DNA from: Rhizobium sp. NFR03
GTDB lineage: Bacteria; Pseudomonadota; Alphaproteobacteria; Rhizobiales; Rhizobiaceae
Length of the DNA stretch: 64,000 nt
Assembly: GCF_900111275.1 (NCBI RefSeq)
Contig: NZ_FOGR01000001.1
Span: 868,001-932,000 of the forward strand
Direction: 5' to 3'
Part shown: piece after piece, positions 44,976 to 52,278 of the stretch
How the letters are laid out: each line of letters starts with the position of its first letter
How positions within the stretch are numbered: position 1 is the first letter of the stretch
The notes under the pieces: generated by a model
Told to the model about the DNA's origin: nothing
The model's database searches: none
Seen by the model: the letters and a program-made list of their open reading frames with translations, nothing else
Program-made: the position numbers and the translations under genes

Positions 44976-46271
44976 ATGAAAACGCGTGCTTGCCTCCTTG
45001 CCGGAACCGTCCTGACCGCACTCTTCGCCGCCGGTCCCATCATGGCGCAGTCGACGGGCGACACCTCTCCGATCGACCATGTCGAAGGACAACCGCCCGC
45101 CACCGGCGAGGTGAAGGCCGCGGGCAAGCCGGTCGAGACGGAAGAGGCGAACGCTCCCGACCAGAAACCTGCCTTCGAGAACCAGACGCGCGCGCCGCAG
45201 CCGGACAAGATGCCGACCGTTACCCATCAGGCAGTCGCGGAAGGCCTGCCGCAGCTCTGGTCCATGGAGTTCCTGCCGGACGGCCGCATGCTGGTCGCCG
45301 CCAAGAAGGGCTCCATGCATATCGTCGGTGCCGACGGCAAGCCCAGTACGGCGCTGAAAGGCGTTCCCGCCGTCATCTCGGACGGTCAGGCCGGCCTGCT
45401 GGACGTCGCCATCGCTCCGGACTTCGCCACCTCCAACCGCATCTTCTTCTCGTTTTCCGAGCCCCGCGAAGAGGGCAATGGCACCTCCGTCGCCTCCGCC
45501 CGGCTGGTCACCGACGAGCAGGGCGGCGCGGCGCTGGAAGATGTCACCGTCATCTTCCGCCAGATGCCTGGCTACGACAACACCAAGCACTACGGCTCCC
45601 GCCTCGTCTTCAGCAACAATGGCGAACTCTACGTGACGGTGGGCGAACGCTCCGACCGCGAGACGCGGGTTTTCGCGCAGGACCTGAAGAGCGGCTTCGG
45701 CAAGGTCTTCCGCATCGATACCTCAGGCAAGGCGCTCGCCGACAACCCGTTCGCCGGCAAGGGCGACGCACAGCCGGAAATATGGAGCTACGGCCACCGC
45801 AACCTGCAATCGGCAGCACTCGACGCCAAGGGCCGGCTCTGGACCGTCGAACACGGGCCGAAGGGCGGCGACGAGCTGAACATGCCGAAAGCTGGCCTCA
45901 ACTACGGCTGGCCGGTCATCACCTACGGCATCGACTATAGCGGCTCTGCGATTGGCGACGGCATCACCGCGAAGGACGGCATGGAGCAGCCTGTCTACTA
46001 TTGGGATCCGGTCATCGGCCCCTCCGGCATGGTGTTCTACAGCGGTACCGAGTTTCCGGAATGGGACGGTGCGGCCCTTATCGGTGGCCTCGTTTCCACC
46101 GGCCTTGTCGTGCTGCACATGGATGACGACAAGGTCAGCCATGAGGAGCGCATACCCCTCGATGCCCGTATCCGCGACGTGAAGATCGGCCCCGACGGCG
46201 CGATCTATGCCGTCACTGAAAACCCGAAGGAGGGTACGTCGGCCATCCTGAGGCTCGCGCGGCAGGGCTGA
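44976..46271 (+). CDS. PQQ-dependent sugar dehydrogenase (YliI/Asd-like), exported
   Basis: A 431-residue six-bladed beta-propeller protein of the soluble aldose-sugar dehydrogenase family, oxidising sugars in the periplasm with PQQ. A signal peptide (MKTRACLLAGTVLTALFAAG, cleavage near IMAQS) precedes a low-complexity Pro/Glu/Ala linker of about 60 residues. The propeller has GLPQLWSMEFLPDGRMLV, QAGLLDVAIAPDF, SRLVFSNNGELYVTVGER, GHRNLQSAALDAKGRLWTVEHGPKGGDELN and FYSGTEFPEWDGAALIG. CAGGA precedes the ATG. No pqq synthesis genes are in the window. Confidence 0.9.
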   Translation: MKTRACLLAGTVLTALFAAGPIMAQSTGDTSPIDHVEGQPPATGEVKAAGKPVETEEANAPDQKPAFENQTRAPQPDKMPTVTHQAVAEGLPQLWSMEFLPDGRMLVAAKKGSMHIVGADGKPSTALKGVPAVISDGQAGLLDVAIAPDFATSNRIFFSFSEPREEGNGTSVASARLVTDEQGGAALEDVTVIFRQMPGYDNTKHYGSRLVFSNNGELYVTVGERSDRETRVFAQDLKSGFGKVFRIDTSGKALADNPFAGKGDAQPEIWSYGHRNLQSAALDAKGRLWTVEHGPKGGDELNMPKAGLNYGWPVITYGIDYSGSAIGDGITAKDGMEQPVYYWDPVIGPSGMVFYSGTEFPEWDGAALIGGLVSTGLVVLHMDDDKVSHEERIPLDARIRDVKIGPDGAIYAVTENPKEGTSAILRLARQG

Positions 46272-46300
46272 TCGCGCGCAGCCATTCGGCAACTTTTTCG

Positions 46301-46329
46301 GAGGTGGCGGGTTGATGATCCGCCACCTC
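46301..46329. terminator. Hairpin between sugar dehydrogenase and ku
   Basis: GAGGTGGCGG and CCGCCACCTC form a perfect 10-base-pair stem with a 9-base loop, followed on the plus strand by TTATC. It lies 30 bases after the dehydrogenase stop and may terminate it, though the T-run is poor. Confidence 0.55.
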
Positions 46330-46352
46330 TTATCAAGGACAAGAAACCCGAC

Positions 46353-47144
46353 ATGGCCCGCAACAGCTTCTGGAAAGGCTACCTCCGGCTCTCGCTCGTC
46401 ACCGCCTCGGTTTCGCTAACGCCCGCGACCACCGAGAGCGAAAAGGTCCGCTTCCACGTCCTGAACCGCGCCACGAAAAACCGCGTGGAAAGTCGTTACA
46501 TCGATAGCGTGACCCACAAGAAGGTTGCGGACAAGGACCAGGTCAAGGGCTTCCCCAAAGGCGAGGACGACTATGTCCTGCTCGAAGACGACGAGATCGA
46601 GGGTGTCGGTCTCGAGAGCACACGCACCATCGACATCTCCACCTTCGTACCCCGCGATTCCATCGACTGGATCTGGTACGACAAGCCGCATTTTCTCGTA
46701 CCCGAAGACAAGGTCGGCGCAGAGGCCTTCTGCGTGATCCGCGAGGCGATGACCCGCAAGAACGTCGTCGGCATCGCCCGCCTTGTCCTCTATCGCCGGG
46801 AGCGCGCCGTACTGCTCGTTCCCAACGGCAAGGGCATCGTGTTGTGGACACTGCACTATGGAGAAGACGTTCGCGAGGCCATCGCGGAACTCGACGTGAA
46901 GGCGAAGGGCGACAAGGCGGAGATGACGGCGCTCGCAAAGCTCGTCGAGAAGGACAAGGGGGCGTGGAGCCCGACGCTGGTTCAGGACCCCGTCCAGAAG
47001 AAAATCAAGGCCTTCATCAAGAGCCGCCAGAAGAAGGACGGCAAGCCGGCCACGAAGGCGCGTGCTCCCGTCAAATCCTCTGGCAACGTCATCAACATCA
47101 TGGATGCCCTGAAGAAAAGCCTGCAACAGGAGAAGAGCGGCTAA
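46353..47144 (+). CDS. ku: Ku protein, non-homologous end joining (first copy)
   Basis: A 263-residue prokaryotic Ku homodimer subunit that binds double-strand DNA ends and recruits LigD. The Ku core starts WKGYLRLSLVTASVSLTPATTES and includes FHVLNRATKNRVESRYID, GIARLVLYRRERAVLL and the C-terminal bridging region. A lysine-rich tail (RQKKDGKPATKARAPVKSS) precedes the LigD-contacting helix NVINIMDALKKSLQQ. It is convergent with ligD (25 bases between stops) and so is transcribed separately from the other ku copy. The start has only a weak, distant AAGGA. Confidence 0.93.
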   Translation: MARNSFWKGYLRLSLVTASVSLTPATTESEKVRFHVLNRATKNRVESRYIDSVTHKKVADKDQVKGFPKGEDDYVLLEDDEIEGVGLESTRTIDISTFVPRDSIDWIWYDKPHFLVPEDKVGAEAFCVIREAMTRKNVVGIARLVLYRRERAVLLVPNGKGIVLWTLHYGEDVREAIAELDVKAKGDKAEMTALAKLVEKDKGAWSPTLVQDPVQKKIKAFIKSRQKKDGKPATKARAPVKSSGNVINIMDALKKSLQQEKSG

Positions 47145-47168
47145 GGCCACGCTTCTCCGTGTTCTCCC

Positions 47169-49733
47169 TTAGGCTTTCGGAAGCACCTTTGCGGCGGAGA
47201 AGAACCCGTCCCAAGGGTCTTTCTTCAAAGCGGACAGCCGGGGAGGCATGTTATCGACCGTGAAGTAATCCGGCCCGATGGCCTCCGACAGTTCCGACCA
47301 TTCGAGCGGTGCCGAGACGCCTGCACCCGGCCGCGCGCGCGTTGAGTACGGTGCAACCGCCGTCGCTCCGCGACCGTTCCGAAGATAGTCTATAAAGATC
47401 CGCCCGCGACGCTTGGCCTTGGTCGCCACCGCGAGGTAGCGATCCGGATCCTTCTTCGCCGCATCCGTTGCAAGTGCCTTGGCGAAGGCTTTGACAGCCG
47501 GCCATCCGGCGGAGGGTTTCAAGGGAACCACCACATGCAGGCCCTTGCCGCCGGATGTCTTGACGAAAGCAGCGAGCCCCTTCGCCTCTATCTCTTCCTT
47601 CAAGAGAAGAGCGGCCTCGATGATCTCTGCCCAGCTCACGTCCTCCCCGGGATCGAGGTCCATGGTGATCATGTCGGGCTTTTCCCAGTTCCGCGTCGTC
47701 GCTCCCCAGGGGTGAATCTCGAGCGCTGCGGACTGGACGAGCGCGATGAGGCCGTCAAAATCGGTGATGCGCAACGATGGCTCGCCCGCTTTGTCCTTCG
47801 GGTCCTTGATCTGGTCGATTGCCTTGTTGATCCCGCGCCAGGCATGCTTCTGAAAGAAGCGCTGCTTGCCGTCTATGCCATCCGGGCAGCGCAGCAGCGA
47901 AAGCGGACGGTCCACTACATAGGGCGCCATGAACGACCAGACCTGCGCGTAATATTCGGCCAGTCCCTGCTTCGTCACGCCTTCCCTTGGCCAATAGACC
48001 CTGTCCGGATGCGTCAGGGTGATCGCTGCCTTGGGAAGGGCTGGCGGTTTGCGGCCCTTTTCCGCGGCCGGGCTTTCCTGACGTACCTCGCTTGCCGGCT
48101 TGTCCTCTCGCAGACCGCGAAAAGACGCATGGCGCAAATTGCCATCCGCCGACCAGGCCCGGAACTCGACCTCCGCCACCAGCTTCGGCTCGACATAGTG
48201 CAGGCCGCGCCGCGCGTCCGCCGTCAACTTGTCACGGAACGGATTGTCCGAGCGCTCGATTGCAGAAAGCGCCTCGAACAGCATGTCTGCCGTCGCGTGG
48301 CTGAACCCGGTGCCGACACGGCCGACATGGCGCAATTCGCCATCCTCGTAGACGCCGAGCGCGAGCGCACCGATCGAATGATCCGATGTCGAGGACGGAG
48401 CATAGCCGCCGATCACGAATTCCTGACGCTCGGAGCATTTCGACTTGATCCAGCTGCCGTTGCGGCCCGAAAGATATTTGCCGGATCTTTCCTTGGACAC
48501 CACGCCTTCGAGGCTCAAACGGCAGGCATGCGTCAACACGAGATCGCCATTGTCCTCGAAATGTTCGCTGAAGCGAACAGTGGGGCTGTCGGCGAGGATG
48601 AGCTTCTGCAACAGGTTCTTGCGGTCGATCAGCGCTGCATTTCTCAGGTCGTGCCCGTCGAGATGCAGAATATCAAAGGCGTAATAGATGAACCGGTCGC
48701 TACGCCCGACGCTCAGATCCTCCTGCAAAGCAGAAAAGTCGGATGCGCCATTGTCCTTCTGCACGACGATCTCGCCGTCGATCAGCGCCGTTTCCACCGG
48801 CAGGCCGATGAAAGCCGCTGCCACCTGATCGCCGAACCGATCCGTCCAGTCGAGGCCGCTTCGGGTGAGCAGCCGGACCGTGCCGTTCTCGATGCGCGCC
48901 TGCAGGCGGTAGCCATCGAACTTGATCTCGTGCACCCATCGCTCGCCGGACGGCGCCTTGGGTTTGAGGGTCGCCAGCGCCGGCTCCACGAAATCCGGCA
49001 GCGCCGCCTTCTTCGCGCCCTTCGGCCAGGCATGCGCCTGCCCCTCCGCAGCCGTCGTCACCTTGGCAGGCTTGCCACGTTTTTGCGCAGCAGGCTTCGA
49101 TGTGCTTGCCTTGCCTTTGGCCGTGCTCTTCGAGTTCCAGGTATCGTCGGGGTTATCTGCCACGTCCTTCAGGTCTCGCCCCGATTTCACGGATTCCGGT
49201 CGCTCCTTGAGGATGTCGAAGCTGTCGTCCCGGGCCGCCTCGTCATCGCCCTTGATCAGCAGCCAGTTTTCGCGCGTCTCGCCCGGTCGGCCATGCATGC
49301 GCACCAGATGCCACCGCCCCTGAAGCTTCTCCCCCTCAAGCGTGAACTCCAGATGACCTTTGCGATACGCCTTCGCGAGATCGCCGATCGGCGCCCATGT
49401 GCCGCGATCCCAGACGATCACCGTGCCGCCGCCATATTGACCCTTGGGGATCACCCCTTCAAAATCTCCGTAGGAGAGCGGATGATCCTCGACATGGACC
49501 GCCAGCCGCTTGTCTTCCGGGTTGAGGCTCGGCCCCTTGGTCACGGCCCAGCTTTTCAGCACGCCATCCATTTCCAGCCGGAAATCATAATGCAGCCGCG
49601 TCGCATCGTGCTTCTGGATGACGAAGCTCGCGCCGCTTGCTGCAGCCTTCCGCTTACCGGATCTGGCAGCCTCGCCTTTCGGCTCCGGCGTTGCGTCGAA
49701 ACGTCGCTTGGCGTTGTAGGTGTCGAGGCTCAT
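47169..49733 (-). CDS. ligD: ATP-dependent DNA ligase D (phosphoesterase-ligase-polymerase)
   Basis: An 854-residue multifunctional end-joining ligase. Order is phosphoesterase (about 35-170; HYDFRLEMDGVLKSWAV, KGQYGGGTVIVWDRG), ligase (about 245-545; catalytic K271 in HEIKFDGYR) and polymerase/primase (about 570-854; LTHPDRVYWP, metal residues D692 and D694 in MDLDPGED, KTSGGKGLHVVVPL). The PE-LIG-POL order is that of Pseudomonas and rhizobia, not of Mycobacterium. The linker 165-245 is Lys/Ala/Ser-rich. It starts two bases after the ku stop and is therefore in one operon with it. Confidence 0.95.
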   Translation of the reverse strand: MSLDTYNAKRRFDATPEPKGEAARSGKRKAAASGASFVIQKHDATRLHYDFRLEMDGVLKSWAVTKGPSLNPEDKRLAVHVEDHPLSYGDFEGVIPKGQYGGGTVIVWDRGTWAPIGDLAKAYRKGHLEFTLEGEKLQGRWHLVRMHGRPGETRENWLLIKGDDEAARDDSFDILKERPESVKSGRDLKDVADNPDDTWNSKSTAKGKASTSKPAAQKRGKPAKVTTAAEGQAHAWPKGAKKAALPDFVEPALATLKPKAPSGERWVHEIKFDGYRLQARIENGTVRLLTRSGLDWTDRFGDQVAAAFIGLPVETALIDGEIVVQKDNGASDFSALQEDLSVGRSDRFIYYAFDILHLDGHDLRNAALIDRKNLLQKLILADSPTVRFSEHFEDNGDLVLTHACRLSLEGVVSKERSGKYLSGRNGSWIKSKCSERQEFVIGGYAPSSTSDHSIGALALGVYEDGELRHVGRVGTGFSHATADMLFEALSAIERSDNPFRDKLTADARRGLHYVEPKLVAEVEFRAWSADGNLRHASFRGLREDKPASEVRQESPAAEKGRKPPALPKAAITLTHPDRVYWPREGVTKQGLAEYYAQVWSFMAPYVVDRPLSLLRCPDGIDGKQRFFQKHAWRGINKAIDQIKDPKDKAGEPSLRITDFDGLIALVQSAALEIHPWGATTRNWEKPDMITMDLDPGEDVSWAEIIEAALLLKEEIEAKGLAAFVKTSGGKGLHVVVPLKPSAGWPAVKAFAKALATDAAKKDPDRYLAVATKAKRRGRIFIDYLRNGRGATAVAPYSTRARPGAGVSAPLEWSELSEAIGPDYFTVDNMPPRLSALKKDPWDGFFSAAKVLPKA

Positions 49734-49735
49734 GC

Positions 49736-50575
49736 CTAACTCGCCTTCTTCTGCCGGGAGCCTGAAGCCTTGCCCTTGGCACCGGGTTTTTCCTTCGTGC
49801 CCGAACGCGCAACGCTCTGACGCAGGGCCTCCTTGAGGTCGACAACGTTGTTGTGCTTCGGCGGCGCCTTCTTTTCGATGGTCCGCCCCTCGATCTTCGC
49901 CTTCACCAATTCAGCCAGCGCATCGTTATAGCGATCGGAATAGCTCTCCGGATCGAAACTGCCGGACTTCGTGCCGATAATGTGCCCGGCAAGCTCCAGC
50001 ATTTCATCGTCGAATTCGATCTCGGGAATGGACTTGAACGCGGTCTTCGCCGAGCGAACCTCGTAATCGAAGTTGAGCGTCGTCGCGATCAGCGTGTCGT
50101 CCTGAGGGCGGATGAGAACGGTGCGATTGCGCCGGAAGAGGATGGCGTCCGCAATCGCGGCAACGTTCTCATCGCGCATCGTGCGCGCGATCAGCGCGAG
50201 CGTTTCCTCGTCGTGATCCTCGACAGGCGCGAGATGGTAGGGCTTGTCGAAATAGAGCGTATCCACCGCATCGATGGCGATGAACCGCGTGACCTTCAGC
50301 ACCTTGTCGCTATCGGGCATCAGAGCCGCCAGCTCATCCCCCTCGATCGCGATATAATCGCCATTGTCGAGCGGATAGCCCTTTATCTGGTCGTCGCGTT
50401 CGACCGGCTTGCCGGTTTCGCTGTCCACGAACTGCCGTTCGACCCTATGCCCGGTCTTGCGATTGATGATGTTGAACGAGATCTTATCCGACGAGGAGAT
50501 GGCGGTGTAGAGACCGATCGCGCAGGTGAGATCTCGCAGTTTCAGCTGGCCTTTCCAGCTCGCCCGTCGTGCCAT
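49736..50575 (-). CDS. ku: Ku protein, non-homologous end joining (second copy)
   Basis: A 279-residue Ku protein, clearly diverged from the other copy: WKGQLKLRDLTCAIGLYTAIS, FNIINRKTGHRVERQFVD, AIADAILFRRNRTVLI. The C-terminus has the LigD-binding helix NNVVDLKEALRQSVA and a basic tail (GTKEKPGAKGKASGSRQKK). ATG at 50575 precedes RRASWKGQL; the frame upstream lacks Ku sequence. An exact EcfG-type promoter lies about 45 bases upstream, so this ku-ligD unit is probably induced in the general stress response. Two different Ku proteins with one LigD in one locus allow homo- or heterodimers. Confidence 0.95.
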   Translation of the reverse strand: MARRASWKGQLKLRDLTCAIGLYTAISSSDKISFNIINRKTGHRVERQFVDSETGKPVERDDQIKGYPLDNGDYIAIEGDELAALMPDSDKVLKVTRFIAIDAVDTLYFDKPYHLAPVEDHDEETLALIARTMRDENVAAIADAILFRRNRTVLIRPQDDTLIATTLNFDYEVRSAKTAFKSIPEIEFDDEMLELAGHIIGTKSGSFDPESYSDRYNDALAELVKAKIEGRTIEKKAPPKHNNVVDLKEALRQSVARSGTKEKPGAKGKASGSRQKKAS

Positions 50576-50618
50576 CCGTCGCGTCCTCGCTACTCTGTTC
50601 GCTTCCGTGTGCAAACCA

Positions 50619-50643
50619 AACGGAATGGCCGGGCAGAGGTTCC
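50619..50643 (-). promoter_or_regulatory. EcfG-type promoter of ku-ligD (GGAAC-N16-CGTT)
   Basis: On the minus strand GGAAC (50643-50639) and CGTT (50622-50619) are spaced by exactly 16 bases. The ku ATG follows about 45 bases on. The -35 element is half of the palindrome GTTCCGGCCGGAAC shared with the divergent promoter. Confidence 0.75.
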
Positions 50644-50647
50644 GGCC

Positions 50648-50672
50648 GGAACATTCCAACCCGCATCCAGTT
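50648..50672 (+). promoter_or_regulatory. Probable EcfG-type promoter of the molybdenum hydroxylase operon
   Basis: GGAAC (50648-50652) is followed after 16 bases by AGTT (50669-50672). Only the first base of the -10 differs from CGTT, and it fits GGAAC-N18-TT. It is back to back with the ku-ligD promoter, the two -35 elements forming one palindrome. The start codon is about 70 bases downstream. Confidence 0.55.
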
Positions 50673-50740
50673 GAGTGGCATCTCCAGATTTAGGGCGAAC
50701 CGGATTTAGGCAGGCCGGACGAAACAGGAAAGGGTTTGCT

Positions 50741-51256
50741 ATGCTTCAAGCCGATGCCGAACGAATGGCCATTCCCATCGTGATCACGCTGAATGGGAGG
50801 CAAGAGCAGCTGAACGTCGCTCCATGGGTCACCCTTCTCGACCTGCTGCGCGGGCCGATGGAGCTGCCGGGCACCAAGAAAGGCTGCGACCATGGCCAGT
50901 GCGGCGCCTGCACCGTCCTGATCGACGGACAGCGCGTCAATTCCTGCCTCAAACTCGCCGTCACACTCGATGGGGCCGAGATCACCACGATCGAAGGGCT
51001 TGGACAGCCCGGAAACCTTCACCCGCTGCAGCAGGCCTTCGTCGATCACGACGCCTACCAGTGCGGCTACTGCACGCCCGGACAGATCTGTTCCGCCGCC
51101 GGCCTCATGAGTGAAGGCCACGCGCATTCGCGCGAGGAGATCCGCGAACTGATGAGCGGCAATCTCTGTCGATGCGGAGCCTACACCAACATCGCGGATG
51201 CGATCGAGCAGGTGATGGGCCAGACTTCCAAAGACTTCAAGGAGGCTGCGGAATGA
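50741..51256 (+). CDS. Molybdenum hydroxylase, [2Fe-2S] subunit (PaoA/YagT-like)
   Basis: A 171-residue electron-transfer subunit of the xanthine dehydrogenase/aldehyde oxidoreductase family. The first cluster is bound by the plant-ferredoxin motif GCDHGQCGACTVL with a later C (NSCL). The second is bound by QCGYCTPGQ and LCRCGAY. E. coli PaoA carries a Tat signal for the periplasm; here the N-terminus (MLQADAERMAIPIVITLNG) has none, so the enzyme should be cytoplasmic. The ATG is seven bases after GGAAAGGG. The stop overlaps the next gene's start. Confidence 0.92.
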   Translation: MLQADAERMAIPIVITLNGRQEQLNVAPWVTLLDLLRGPMELPGTKKGCDHGQCGACTVLIDGQRVNSCLKLAVTLDGAEITTIEGLGQPGNLHPLQQAFVDHDAYQCGYCTPGQICSAAGLMSEGHAHSREEIRELMSGNLCRCGAYTNIADAIEQVMGQTSKDFKEAAE

Positions 51257-52269
51257 AACAGTTCTCTTACATCCGCGCCGAAGATGTCGCGGGCGCCGTG
51301 GCAGCCCTTGCCGCAGATCCGCAAGCAAAGCTTCTGGCAGGCGGCACCAATCTGGTCGACCTCATGAAATACGATGTCATGAGCCCCGCTACGGTCATCG
51401 ACATCAACCGCCTGCCATTGAAGGACATCGAGACCCTTGAAGATGGCTCACTCAGGATCGGCGCACTGGTCAGCAACGCGGCCCTCGCTTATGATCCTGT
51501 TATCATCGAGCGCTTTCCTCTGCTGGCGAGCGCCGTCCTTGCGGGCGCGTCCCCCCAGCTGCGCAATGCCGCGACCACCGGAGGTAACCTCCTCCAGCGC
51601 ACACGCTGCTACTATTTCTACGACCCGGCAAGCCCGTGCAACAAGCGCGAGCCGGGGTCCGGCTGCGGCGCGATCGGCGGTGTGAACCGCATCCACGCGA
51701 TCCTCGGCACAAGCGCGTCCTGCATCGCCACGCACCCCTCCGACATGTGCGTTGCCTTGGCGGCGCTCGACGCGGTGGTGGAGGTCGAGGGCCCGGATGG
51801 TCGCCGCGACATTTCCTTCCTCGACTTCCATCGCCTACCCGGCGACGAGCCGCAACATGACAACACGCTCGCACCAAACGAGATGGTCGTCGCCCTACGC
51901 CTGTCGCCGGATCATTTTGCTGCAAACCACAGCTATCTGAAAATCCGCGACCGCCTGTCCTACGCCTTTGCCCTCGTCTCGGTTGCCGCTGCCATCGACA
52001 TGAAGGACGGCGAGATCGTGGATATCAGGGTGGCGCTGGGGGGCGTCGCGCACAAGCCATGGCGCGATCCGCTCGCCGAAGCCGAGTGCGCCGGGAAGCC
52101 TGCCAATGAGGCGACGTTCCGCCAGCTGGCACAGCGGCTTCTTGCCGGCGCCAAGGGTCAGGGCGGCAACGATTTCAAGATCCCGATGGCTGAGCGGACG
52201 ATCATCCGCGCCCTGACGCAGGCCGCCAGCGGCACGCCGCAGGTCCAGTCCGAAAAAGCCATCCGCTAG
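51253..52269 (+). CDS. Molybdenum hydroxylase, FAD-binding subunit (PaoB/YagS-like)
   Basis: A 338-residue FAD subunit. The FAD loops are LLAGGTNLVDLMKYDV and ATTGGNLLQRTRCYYFYD; the second includes cysteines (SPCNKREPGSGCGAI) that bind the extra [4Fe-4S] cluster in the PaoB group. The C-terminal domain has ERTIIRAL. The ATG overlaps the previous stop by 4 bases. It passes electrons from the iron-sulfur subunit to an acceptor that cannot be inferred. Confidence 0.92.
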   Translation: MKQFSYIRAEDVAGAVAALAADPQAKLLAGGTNLVDLMKYDVMSPATVIDINRLPLKDIETLEDGSLRIGALVSNAALAYDPVIIERFPLLASAVLAGASPQLRNAATTGGNLLQRTRCYYFYDPASPCNKREPGSGCGAIGGVNRIHAILGTSASCIATHPSDMCVALAALDAVVEVEGPDGRRDISFLDFHRLPGDEPQHDNTLAPNEMVVALRLSPDHFAANHSYLKIRDRLSYAFALVSVAAAIDMKDGEIVDIRVALGGVAHKPWRDPLAEAECAGKPANEATFRQLAQRLLAGAKGQGGNDFKIPMAERTIIRALTQAASGTPQVQSEKAIR

Positions 52270-52278
52270 GAGACCGTC

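Noticed and set aside
46291-46316. GCAAC-N16-GGTT before the first ku
   Set aside because: Both elements deviate and the sequence overlaps a terminator-like hairpin.
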